Source: Virgibacillus_O xinjiangensis
Lineage (GTDB): Bacteria; Bacillota; Bacilli; Bacillales; Amphibacillaceae
Assembly (NCBI RefSeq): GCF_042643145.1
Contig: NZ_JBHRSA010000021.1
Coordinates: forward strand, 1 to 19,877
DNA: 19,877 nucleotides
Reading direction: 5' to 3'
The position numbers were made by a program, and so were the translations under genes. Below are positions 13,408-19,877 of the stretch, in pieces. How positions within the stretch are numbered: the stretch's first letter is position 1; each line of letters opens with the position of its first letter. The notes beneath the pieces are model-generated. The model saw only the letters and a program-made list of their open reading frames with translations, had not been told where the DNA came from and did no database searches.

Positions 13408-15702
13408 ATGAACATTAAATTGTGCTCTAATCTATGCACCTATTATTATGAATTGTTAAAAACCATACGCTCGGAGGAGTCCACGATCCCTTTTTTACTA
13501 AATCAATACAGAGAAAAAGACTGGAAAAGGGATTTGGTAGAAATGCTTGGTGATTCCCCTTATTTTAGTGTTAGTAATTGTGAGAACAGTGGTGAGGCAA
13601 AAGTAGATGTTAATATTTTAAAAGGAGTTATAGATGAGCTGAATGAAAAAAATAAAGTTAATTATCAGGGAGCCATCCTTTATGTGCCAAGCGAAGATGA
13701 GAACTGGAAGATAGTTGCTGCTGCGTTTGCTTATTATAGAAACTGCAAAGTGTATGATTATAATGAGACCGATTTATCAGATTTGATCGATTTCGACCAT
13801 ATCATACTGATTGGTGAACCATCGGTATTAGAAAACAATATTGTCTCCAGACTATGGGAAGATGGTTTAAGTGTACGTGGCTCTTGGCTCTCCCAACAAG
13901 AAAGAGTTATCGCGATGGTGACCGGGCATACGGTGGAGGAAGCGATTGACTTAATCAATAAGGGGCAAATCTATCCATCATTGTCAAAAGGAATAGATAA
14001 AGACGTAGTAAATGTAGCGGTTAATAACGAGTTTGAAGATATCGATAAAGAAAGTGATACCTATATTCCATGGTCAAAAGCAACTCGGCCTGAGATTAAT
14101 AAGCATACGGCTGAACCTTTTCTTTTATGGAATAGCATGTTGCATGGAAGGGATAATATGAGCTGGTTGAACGGTACTGTATTATGCAGCAGAGGAGACC
14201 TATCTGATATCAGGCTGACCGAAGGAAGTAAGCCTCCGGGCTTACCTTCCTGTTATTATACGGGAGAATGCCTGATTCCCGAACTGGAACTCATACCGAT
14301 TGAGAAGATTAAATCTTTAATTATGTATTCCAACACTTGTTCTAGCTACAAAACCAGTAATTCGTTATTTGATAATCATTTCAGTTTATCGTTACGCGCT
14401 GTTTCAGGTTGGACTGGTGCTTATATTGCCAGTCCGTTTATGGTAGACGGCCGGCACTTTCAGAATATATTGTTTGAATACTTAATGAGGGCGCACTTTT
14501 CTTTATCTGAAATAGTGTACGCTTTAAATAATTCTGTGGTAAATGCAGAGCTTGACTTTGCAAACATATTGATTATGGGCGATCCATTTATTCAATTAGA
14601 GAAGAACTTTGGTAGTAATAAAAACTCCACTTTGGAAATGGAATATTCTCATGACCTATTTGACCATATGATAGAGCTGACCGAAATCACTTCTGCTCAT
14701 TTAGTTGTAAAAAATATGCCTGAGGAACTTATAGGAAAGCAGATTTTCTGTTACTCCAATAAAAATCTTCCGAATACTAATTTTGCTTTTTATTACGAAA
14801 AAAGTGAGCTGCATTTATTCATCTTATCTCTCCATCCTCAGGACAAGATAAAAATACAATTTGGCAAGGGAGAGGTGATGGGAGATGTTTATAGAAAAAT
14901 AGAGAATATCAAAGATAAAATAGAGCACTTCCAAAATCTAAAAATCAACACGAACGATATTCAGAAGTGTTTGAAGGACCTTCACTTCTTTAAGAACAAC
15001 TTAGAGAAGAAGGACGAAGAAGACCATCATATCAGGAATATTAAAAAGGTTAACAAATTAAACCAAAATATCAATCAGATAGAAACTAGAGTAAATGATG
15101 ATTTAATGAATTATGTACTGAACAAGACTAAAAATACGAATTACTTAATTTACGAAGAGTACAAACGATTGTTCTACTTGACACAGATAACGAAAAATCA
15201 AGTTATCTGTCGACATTGCGGGGACAATACATTCAAGTATTTTCTTAACGCAAAGTCAAATTCTTCACATGAAAGGGAAGTTGTCATCTGCCCTACTTGT
15301 GGAATCCTGGACGATGTTTCGGCTAAAGATCCCCTTCTAGTAACAATAGATGATGAGTCTCATAAAGAAATCGGGGCATCATTCACCGAGACCATTAAAC
15401 TGATGAATGTTTCAAATGAAGATCAAATAGTTGCTGTCACAGGTGAAGTGGTGAAATCAAAATATAATCTTATTGAAAGAGAGACGGATCCAAAAGCTAT
15501 TCTTCTATCCCCTGAAGAAGGGACAGAGGTCAAAATGGATTTTCTTGTCAATAGTTCTACTAAACCTCATCATTACTGGCTGAAGATATACGTCGTCACT
15601 AATGATAATCTAAGCATATATACAAAAAACATATGGGTTGCCCCTTCAACTAGTAATCAAGCTTCTGATAGATTCATTGGAAGGAGAACATTACCCAATT
15701 AA
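13408..15702 (+). CDS. Large protein with caspase-like (C25/CHAT-type) core and zinc ribbon
   Basis: I do not recognise this 764-residue protein as a named family. Residues about 85-400 look like a caspase-fold unit. Strands such as GAILYVP and HIILIGEP come first, then a candidate catalytic His246 in SMLHGRDNMSWLNG and Cys311 in MYSNTCSSYK. A gingipain/CHAT-like ending follows (AYIASPF; ILFEYLMRAHFSLSEIVYALN; LDFANILIMGDP). A lysine- and asparagine-rich helical, probably coiled-coil, stretch spans about 495-590. CRHCG (601-605) and CPTCG (628-632) form a four-cysteine zinc ribbon, and residues 640-745 look like a beta-sandwich. ATG 13408 follows AGGAGGGTG, three bases after the transporter stop. 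It may be a protease that matures something in the pathway, an acyl- or transpeptidase-like enzyme, or a pseudo-enzyme scaffold. The caspase assignment is inference from pattern. Confidence 0.8.
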   Translation: MNIKLCSNLCTYYYELLKTIRSEESTIPFLLNQYREKDWKRDLVEMLGDSPYFSVSNCENSGEAKVDVNILKGVIDELNEKNKVNYQGAILYVPSEDENWKIVAAAFAYYRNCKVYDYNETDLSDLIDFDHIILIGEPSVLENNIVSRLWEDGLSVRGSWLSQQERVIAMVTGHTVEEAIDLINKGQIYPSLSKGIDKDVVNVAVNNEFEDIDKESDTYIPWSKATRPEINKHTAEPFLLWNSMLHGRDNMSWLNGTVLCSRGDLSDIRLTEGSKPPGLPSCYYTGECLIPELELIPIEKIKSLIMYSNTCSSYKTSNSLFDNHFSLSLRAVSGWTGAYIASPFMVDGRHFQNILFEYLMRAHFSLSEIVYALNNSVVNAELDFANILIMGDPFIQLEKNFGSNKNSTLEMEYSHDLFDHMIELTEITSAHLVVKNMPEELIGKQIFCYSNKNLPNTNFAFYYEKSELHLFILSLHPQDKIKIQFGKGEVMGDVYRKIENIKDKIEHFQNLKINTNDIQKCLKDLHFFKNNLEKKDEEDHHIRNIKKVNKLNQNINQIETRVNDDLMNYVLNKTKNTNYLIYEEYKRLFYLTQITKNQVICRHCGDNTFKYFLNAKSNSSHEREVVICPTCGILDDVSAKDPLLVTIDDESHKEIGASFTETIKLMNVSNEDQIVAVTGEVVKSKYNLIERETDPKAILLSPEEGTEVKMDFLVNSSTKPHHYWLKIYVVTNDNLSIYTKNIWVAPSTSNQASDRFIGRRTLPN

Positions 15703-15715
15703 AGGAGTGAAGGGT

Positions 15716-16918
15716 TTGACGAAGCATTTATTGTTGATCGGTTGTGGATTTCAAGGGCTGGAATATATTGAGACTGCTCGAGAAATGAACATGGAAATTT
15801 CCTTGATGGTAGATTCTCAACAACTAAATATCCCGAACTTAGATAAAGTATATAGGAAAGCGGATAACTTGTACTATCTCTCGTCCTTCCATGAAGAAGA
15901 GATTGTGAAAAAGGCCTTGGATATAAATAAAGAAAATGAAATAAATGGAGTCATAGGTTATTCCGAACCTCACATTAGAAGTGCTTGTATAGTAGCGGAA
16001 ACTTTAGGGTTAAAATCGCCGGGATTATATGCGACAAGTGTATCGCAAAATAAGTCTTTTCAAAGAAGCATTATGGAGAACAGGGGTCTCCTGGTCCCTA
16101 AGAATTTCACTGCTTATGTACCTGAAGTAATTAATCATCTAGACAACGACAGTCTCTACGTAATAAAACCGCTTGATAAAGCTGGAAGTATAGGGGTGGA
16201 AATTCAACGTGGAAGTGATTTGAAAAATGAGAAGATGCTTCAGGAATTAGAATTTCCCGTGCAAGTGGAAGAGTTTATTGACGGGCAAGAGTATAGTATA
16301 GAAACATTAGTTCAAGATAACGAGATATTGTTTGAAAATATTACTACAAAAGAAATCTTGAAAGGACAGTATCCAATTGAAAAATCACATACTGTTCCTT
16401 CTGATATAAGCCGAACTCATCAGAGAGAAATATTAAAAGTAAACTCAGAACTAATTGACCTTATTAAAATGGAAAGCGGTATAATCCACCTCGAAATAAA
16501 AATAAACAACAACCAAGTTTATATCATAGAGTTCGCTGTTAGAACACCTGGAGGGTACATATTGAATTGTATTAATAACGCTTACAATTTCAACATATTC
16601 AAAGCAATAATCGAAATTGCGATAGGAGAACCTCCAAGAGAAATTAATAATGAATCAAATCGGATCGGGTATGCAGAGTTTTTAACACCAGTGGTTAATG
16701 ATAAAAAAAGAATTAATAGTATAAAAGGTATCTCCACTATCCAGTCATTTCCAGGTATTGAACGATTCTTTACTTCTATGAAAGAAGGAGAATGTTTGTC
16801 ACCGATTGATTCAGGATTAAAAAGGCCAGGTTATTATCTGGCTACATTCTCTTCTTATGAAGAGAAGTCCAAGACTACTGAAAAAGTTAGGGAAACCTTA
16901 GTCATAGAGGTAGATTAA
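15716..16918 (+). CDS. ATP-grasp ligase 3
   Basis: This 400-residue enzyme has the same fold as the other two ligases but is clearly divergent from them. It begins HLLLIGCGFQGLEYIETA, a nucleotide-fold pre-domain. Lys151 stands in YVIKPLDKAGSIGV, the second ATP region is VQVEEFIDGQEYSIE, and the SHTVPSD loop parallels GHTLPS of ligase 2. The strand IHLEIKIN leads to the metal site IEFAVRTPGG, with Glu272 and Arg276 kept and Ala274 in place of Asn, again like amino-acid ligases. I place the start at TTG 15716, eight bases behind AGGAG of AAAGGAGTG (15701-15709); the frame is open further up into the previous gene, but without a ribosome site. The gap to the preceding gene is 13 bases. It probably adds a second amino acid or a different acyl group. 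Confidence 0.83.
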   Translation: MTKHLLLIGCGFQGLEYIETAREMNMEISLMVDSQQLNIPNLDKVYRKADNLYYLSSFHEEEIVKKALDINKENEINGVIGYSEPHIRSACIVAETLGLKSPGLYATSVSQNKSFQRSIMENRGLLVPKNFTAYVPEVINHLDNDSLYVIKPLDKAGSIGVEIQRGSDLKNEKMLQELEFPVQVEEFIDGQEYSIETLVQDNEILFENITTKEILKGQYPIEKSHTVPSDISRTHQREILKVNSELIDLIKMESGIIHLEIKINNNQVYIIEFAVRTPGGYILNCINNAYNFNIFKAIIEIAIGEPPREINNESNRIGYAEFLTPVVNDKKRINSIKGISTIQSFPGIERFFTSMKEGECLSPIDSGLKRPGYYLATFSSYEEKSKTTEKVRETLVIEVD

Positions 16919-16941
16919 AATTATACAGAGGAGTAGAGCTA

Positions 16942-17703
16942 ATGGTTTTAAAAGGTACTGAATTTTATAATTCAGAAAAAGGGTTACACCAATATATTGA
17001 ATCTAAGAATGTTGCTGATGAAGCGAATAGCACGCTGGAAAAACCTTATATTATGAACTTGGCTGGTGATGTATTGCAGAAAAGAATATTGGACCTTGGT
17101 TGTGGTGATGGAGAATTAGGTAACCGGTTTTTGGAGAATAACAGCGACGGCTACTATTGTGGAATAGATGCCTCAAAAAAGATGGTGGAAATGGCTAGAG
17201 AAAAATTACCTGCCAACGCTACTTTGAAGCAATGTAATATTGAAGACTGCTGGGAAAATGAACCTTGGAGCAGTAAAGCATTCGATATAGTCATATCAAG
17301 TATGGCATTACATTATATTCACGATCTGAATAAAGTGATGGGTAAAATTCATAGGGTTTTGAAAGATGAAGGAACTTTTATTTTCTCTGTCGAACACCCA
17401 GTCATCACAAGCAATTATGAAAGTAGTGAAGGAAATGAGGACCATGGATCTTGGCTTGTGGATAATTACTTCACCGAAGGAGAAAGACAAACCTATTGGC
17501 TAGGAACTAATATATTAAAATACCATAGGTCGTTGGAAACTTATTTTAGTTTGTTAATTAATAATGGTTTTTTAATCGATGATGTTAAAGAAGGTAAACC
17601 GGTACGAGAGCGGTTTATGTATGAACATAATTATGAGCAGCGTTTAAAAAAGCCTATGTATCTGATTATTAAATGTAAGAAAAAGGGAGGAAGAGCTGCA
17701 TGA
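16942..17703 (+). CDS. SAM-dependent class I methyltransferase
   Basis: This 253-residue cytoplasmic methyltransferase has motif I at 49-60 (ILDLGCGDGELG), the acidic end of strand 2 in GIDAS (74-78), CNIED (98-102) and motif IV FDIVISSMALHYI (114-126). The C-terminal half, with SVEHPVITSN and a WLVDNYFTEGER...YWLG stretch, is typical of small-molecule N- or O-methyltransferases of the Methyltransf_11 type. GAGGAG stands before ATG 16942. The gene follows ligase 3 by 23 bases and overlaps the VOC gene by four bases (ATGA). In a toxoflavin-like scheme it would take the place of ToxA, which methylates ring nitrogens; acceptor and site are inferred only. Confidence 0.88.
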   Translation: MVLKGTEFYNSEKGLHQYIESKNVADEANSTLEKPYIMNLAGDVLQKRILDLGCGDGELGNRFLENNSDGYYCGIDASKKMVEMAREKLPANATLKQCNIEDCWENEPWSSKAFDIVISSMALHYIHDLNKVMGKIHRVLKDEGTFIFSVEHPVITSNYESSEGNEDHGSWLVDNYFTEGERQTYWLGTNILKYHRSLETYFSLLINNGFLIDDVKEGKPVRERFMYEHNYEQRLKKPMYLIIKCKKKGGRAA

Positions 17704-18062
17704 ATTTAAGGTTGGAGCTATTCGTGTCTAACGTGGAAGAAGTTAAGCAGTTCTATATATCCATTTTCGACTTTGAAATAGTAAAAGAAACGAATGATTA
17801 TCTTTCTTTAGAGAAAGATAGCGTAACCTTGGGTATTGGCAACATTAATAAACTTGAATCAACTCATCCATTAAAAGGTGATACGAGAGGTAAAGGCATA
17901 GAAATTGTGTTGGAAGTCGAGGATATTTACAAGACTTATAATGATATTAGAAGTAAGGAATACCCCATTAATACACCGTTACAAAATCGGGATTGGGGGT
18001 TAACAGATTTCCGTTTAAAAGATCCAGAGGGGTATTATATTAGAGTTACATCAAAAGAATAG
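17700..18062 (+). CDS. VOC-superfamily (bleomycin-resistance/glyoxalase-fold) protein
   Basis: This 120-residue protein has the two beta-alpha-beta-beta-beta units of the VOC fold: RLELFVSNVEEVKQFYISIFDF (4-25) and GIEIVLEVEDIYKTYNDI (66-83), ending in DWGLTDFRLKDPEGYYIRV (98-116). The usual metal-binding glutamate near the end (DPxGNxIE) is replaced by Arg115, and the first ligand position shows Glu6 rather than His. This favours a ligand-sequestering, bleomycin-resistance-type role over a metal enzyme, although Glu6 and Glu68 could still bind metal in a dimer. Being the last operon gene, coupled to the methyltransferase by an ATGA overlap, it is a good candidate for self-resistance. Toxoflavin is destroyed by a VOC-fold lyase (TflA), which gives a precedent. 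It could instead be a pathway enzyme. Confidence 0.85.
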   Translation: MNLRLELFVSNVEEVKQFYISIFDFEIVKETNDYLSLEKDSVTLGIGNINKLESTHPLKGDTRGKGIEIVLEVEDIYKTYNDIRSKEYPINTPLQNRDWGLTDFRLKDPEGYYIRVTSKE

Positions 18063-18141
18063 TACGGATGTAAAGTAAAGACTGACTAATTTGTTACTTT
18101 TAGCGAAGAAAAGTCTACCGGAAAGAGAGAAAAGAAATTGA

Positions 18142-18178
18142 TACCGCACAGAGTAATATCTGTGCGGTAACTATTTCT
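18142..18178 (+). terminator. Terminator of the biosynthetic operon
   Basis: taccgcacaga (18142-18152) pairs perfectly with tctgtgcggta (18159-18169) over a six-base loop, followed by actatttct. The stem is strong but the T tract is interrupted. It lies 80 bases after the last operon stop and just before the GC-rich tandem repeats. Confidence 0.7.
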
Positions 18179-18317
18179 CGTGCGCCAGCCCCAGCCACTC
18201 GGGCCACACGCCAGCGCACTCGTGCCTCGACCACAGCCACTCGGGCCACACGCCCGCACACTCGTGCGCCAGCCGCAGTCACTCAGACCGCATGCCGGCG
18301 CACTCGTGCGCCACCCC
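18177..18317. repeat. GC-rich 42-bp tandem repeat, about 3.3 copies
   Basis: Units start with ctcgtgc at 18177, 18219 and 18261, with a partial unit at 18303-18317. Copies differ by a few substitutions but no length change. The junction ggcgcactcgtgcgcc (18297-18312) forms a perfect six-base stem with a CTCG loop. The unit is a multiple of three and the minus strand is open through it (a 14-residue pattern of the ACGPSGCGWRTS type), but there is no ribosome site or sensible protein. It sits between the convergent biosynthetic operon and maf, and is much more GC-rich than the operon. Confidence 0.85.
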
Positions 18318-18329
18318 AGCACCCGGCCC

Positions 18330-18908
18330 TCAGCCTTTCTCCGGATATACCGAAAATCTCCGCAGCTCCCTGGTTACTCGGGAGATGGACAGGCCGACGA
18401 CATTGTAGTAGTCGCCTGTGATCTGTTTGACGAACATGGCTCCAAGGCTTTGAATGCCGTAGGCGCCCGCCTTGTCGTAGGGTTCGTCTGTGGAGACGTA
18501 CCAGTTTATTTCTTCCTCGGTAAGCGGCCAGAATTCAACCGCCGTGCGTTCGACGATCACCACTTCATCCTCCTGGGAGCGGATCATCACACCGGTATAG
18601 ACCTCATGAACCTCTCCACTTAGAACTCTCATCATTTCGGCTGCTTCTGCCTGGTTTCCGGGCTTTTCGAAGATTTTTCCTTGAAATGAAACAACGGTAT
18701 CCGCCGACAGGATGACTTCGTCCGGGTGTTCAAACGGAACGCTCCGTCCCTTCCGTATGGCCAGCTGCTCGACTTTCTCCACCGGGTCTCTGGTGGTGAT
18801 TTGTGATTCATCAAAGCCTTGCTTGCGAAGGGAGAAGGGGATATTCACTTGCTGCAACAGTTCTTGTCTTCGAGGGGACGATGATGCGAGAATCAGTTTT
18901 TTTGTCAT
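18330..18908 (-). CDS. maf: Maf-like nucleoside triphosphate pyrophosphatase
   Basis: This 192-residue cytoplasmic house-cleaning enzyme hydrolyses non-canonical or surplus nucleoside triphosphates (dTTP/UTP type) to monophosphate and pyrophosphate; Bacillus Maf is also linked to septum formation. Diagnostic motifs are LASSSPRRQELL (7-18), SADTVV with the catalytic Asp70, KPGNQAEAAEMMRVLSGEVHEVYTG, and EPYDKAGAYGIQ leading to GDYYNVVGLS. Length is normal for the family. ATG 18908 has AGGAGG eight bases upstream. In Bacillus, maf usually precedes radC and mreB, but here the downstream side holds only tandem repeats and the oppositely directed biosynthetic operon, so either synteny is broken or this is a second copy. 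G+C content is clearly higher than in the neighbouring operon. Confidence 0.92.
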   Translation of the reverse strand: MTKKLILASSSPRRQELLQQVNIPFSLRKQGFDESQITTRDPVEKVEQLAIRKGRSVPFEHPDEVILSADTVVSFQGKIFEKPGNQAEAAEMMRVLSGEVHEVYTGVMIRSQEDEVVIVERTAVEFWPLTEEEINWYVSTDEPYDKAGAYGIQSLGAMFVKQITGDYYNVVGLSISRVTRELRRFSVYPEKG

Positions 18909-18979
18909 GATTATTTCCTCCTGTGGTACTTATGTTTTTTATTATCGCAATCGACTGGCAAACGATACAGGATCTTGCT

Positions 18980-19006
18980 CATCTACGCTCGGCGACTCCG
19001 TAGATG
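18980..19006. other. Hairpin in the maf/PepSY divergent region
   Basis: catctacg (18980-18987) pairs exactly with cgtagatg (18999-19006) over an 11-base loop. It would lie in the leader of the leftward maf transcript, about 70 bases before its start. On the plus strand it is followed by gtctctttt, a poor terminator. Its role is unknown. Confidence 0.4.
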
Positions 19007-19089
19007 GTCTCTTTTGGATGACCACACCAACGGTTTCTTTGAAAATGATAAAAAATGAACAGGATTCTCATCAAATTTTAATCTTCCTT

Positions 19090-19128
19090 TTGCCGTCCTT
19101 TAATATCTGTCGTCTATAGTACAGATAT
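19090..19128 (+). promoter_or_regulatory. Promoter region and inverted repeat before the PepSY gene
   Basis: atatctgt (19103-19110) and acagatat (19121-19128) form an exact inverted repeat with a ten-base centre that contains TATAGT (19115-19120), a candidate -10. TTGCCG (19090-19095) is a possible -35 at a wide 19-base spacing. A dimeric regulator bound here would cover the promoter; the regulator is unknown. Confidence 0.4.
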
Positions 19129-19152
19129 AGACATAAACAAGGAGGAATAAAG

Positions 19153-19695
19153 ATGAAGAAAAAATTATTTATCGGTACGATTGCAGCGGGTGTCATTTTC
19201 AGCGGGATCACGGTGGCAGCATCAGAAGACGACGGGAAACAGGAGCCCATCCAAAAGGCGGAAACATCGGAAAAACAGACCGAGATTTCCTATGTAGAAG
19301 CGAAGAAAATTGCGCTTGATGAAAAGGATGGCCATGTATACGGTGTGGAATTGGAAGAAGATGATGGGACTTCCTATTATGAAATCGAAATCGGGAACCG
19401 GGGAGAAGCACAGGACGTGTATGTCCATGCAACTACTGGAGAGGTATTGAAAGTAGAAGACGATGACGACGATGAAGAGGAACGCGAAGAACAAACCCCT
19501 TCGGATATCCTGAGTCATCAAGAAGCAGTGGAAATTGCCCAAAACACGGTGAGTGGAAAAGTCATAGAGATGGAATTGGATGAAGATGATGGCCGCTATG
19601 TATATGAATTCGAACTGCGGACAGACAAGGGCGAAGCAGAAGTGGAAATCGATGCGGAGACTGGGGAGGTATTGGAAACCGAACTGGATGATTGA
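19153..19695 (+). CDS. Secreted acidic protein with two PepSY domains
   Basis: This 180-residue protein has a signal peptide (MKKKLFIGTIAAGVIFSGITVAA, cleavage near 23) and two PepSY modules, at about 46-101 and 121-178. Each ends in the typical V(D/H)AxTGEVL strand. A run of Asp and Glu (about 102-113) links them, and the whole mature chain is strongly acidic, as often seen in exported proteins of salt-tolerant bacilli. PepSY domains are thought to restrain proteases or mediate protein contacts in the cell envelope; no enzyme domain is present. ATG 19153 follows AAGGAGGA. It is divergent from maf and is followed by two hairpins, so it is a single-gene unit. Confidence 0.88.
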   Translation: MKKKLFIGTIAAGVIFSGITVAASEDDGKQEPIQKAETSEKQTEISYVEAKKIALDEKDGHVYGVELEEDDGTSYYEIEIGNRGEAQDVYVHATTGEVLKVEDDDDDEEEREEQTPSDILSHQEAVEIAQNTVSGKVIEMELDEDDGRYVYEFELRTDKGEAEVEIDAETGEVLETELDD

Positions 19696-19748
19696 TCCAG
19701 CTGGTAGAGTTACCTGCTTGTAACAATCAGCTTAGAAAAGAAGCCAAA

Positions 19749-19771
19749 GAGCGGACAGCTATTGTCCGCTC
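19749..19771 (+). terminator. First hairpin after the PepSY gene
   Basis: gagcggaca (19749-19757) pairs exactly with tgtccgctc (19763-19771) over a five-base loop. It has no U tract of its own and directly abuts the true terminator, forming a tandem structure. Confidence 0.55.
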
Positions 19772-19811
19772 AGCTTGTAGAGAAACCTCGTGTTTTTCTA
19801 CAAGCTTTTTT
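19772..19811 (+). terminator. Intrinsic terminator of the PepSY gene
   Basis: agcttgtagagaaa (19772-19785) pairs with tttttctacaagct (19793-19806) with one G-T pair and a seven-base loop, followed by a T run through 19811. It is a textbook intrinsic terminator. Nothing recognisable follows to the end of the window. Confidence 0.85.
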
Positions 19812-19877
19812 CTTGCCTCCAGGAGCACAGACCATTCCCTTTCCGCGGACGAACGCCCGAGCCTCCTCGTGAAAACC

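Noticed and set aside
15638..15715. Upstream extension of ATP-grasp ligase 3
   Set aside because: It overlaps the preceding gene, has no ribosome site, and the ATP-grasp fold begins after TTG 15716.
7222..18062. Anti-phage defence island (WD40 plus caspase-like protein)
   Set aside because: The cyclohydrolase, three ligases, methyltransferase, exporter and VOC protein fit biosynthesis better; no nuclease, NTPase sensor or toxin is seen.
7222..18062. Graspetide-type peptide (RiPP) cluster
   Set aside because: ATP-grasp enzymes can modify peptides, but no precursor-like short gene with a ribosome site was found in the gaps or flanks.
18177..18317. CRISPR array
   Set aside because: The 42-bp units are contiguous without unique spacers, and no cas genes are present.

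Overview
The window looks like chromosome of a low-GC Gram-positive of the family Bacillaceae, possibly a halotolerant genus. This rests on strong AGGAGG-type ribosome sites, frequent TTG/GTG starts, U-tract terminators, and a LysM protein, HxlR and TetR regulators and Maf. The genus is inference.

Layout. Positions 1-670 hold no convincing gene but contain a perfect 42-bp palindrome (433-474). At 671-847 there is a 58-codon two-helix membrane protein inside 13-bp inverted repeats. A secreted triple-LysM protein (1216-1761) is bracketed by REP-like hairpins. Next comes a formaldehyde-detoxification module: an HxlR-family regulator on the minus strand, divergent from a glutathione-independent formaldehyde dehydrogenase and a GlcG/HbpS-family protein. 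A possible small gene or fragment, a hemerythrin and a TetR regulator divergent from a small multidrug-export membrane protein follow. Between the export gene and the next operon lies a decayed end of an IS3-family insertion sequence (6848-6990).

The centrepiece is a nine-gene plus-strand operon, about 7222-18062, with overlapping or closely packed genes. In order it encodes a GTP cyclohydrolase II paralogue that seems to start at an AUU codon, a ~13-repeat WD40 double propeller, two ATP-grasp ligases, an MFS exporter, a 764-residue protein with a caspase-like (C25/CHAT-type) His/Cys pattern plus a zinc ribbon, a third ATP-grasp ligase, a SAM methyltransferase and a VOC (bleomycin-resistance-fold) protein. 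GTP cyclohydrolase II next to a WD-repeat protein, with a methyltransferase, recalls the toxoflavin (tox) operon. Three amino-acid-ligase-like ATP-grasp enzymes and the caspase-like protein are not part of that pathway as I know it. I read this as a biosynthetic cluster for an undescribed GTP-derived, probably aminoacylated, pyrimidine or fused-pyrimidine metabolite, with exporter and VOC protein as likely self-protection. No dedicated deaminase/reductase is present, so the host riboflavin pathway may supply that step.

The operon is visibly AT-richer than the right flank (17/60 G+C at 9841-9900 against 33/60 at 18421-18480), fitting horizontal acquisition. It ends at a strong hairpin (18142-18169), followed by GC-rich 42-bp tandem repeats, a Maf nucleotide pyrophosphatase on the minus strand, and a secreted acidic PepSY protein with two terminator hairpins.
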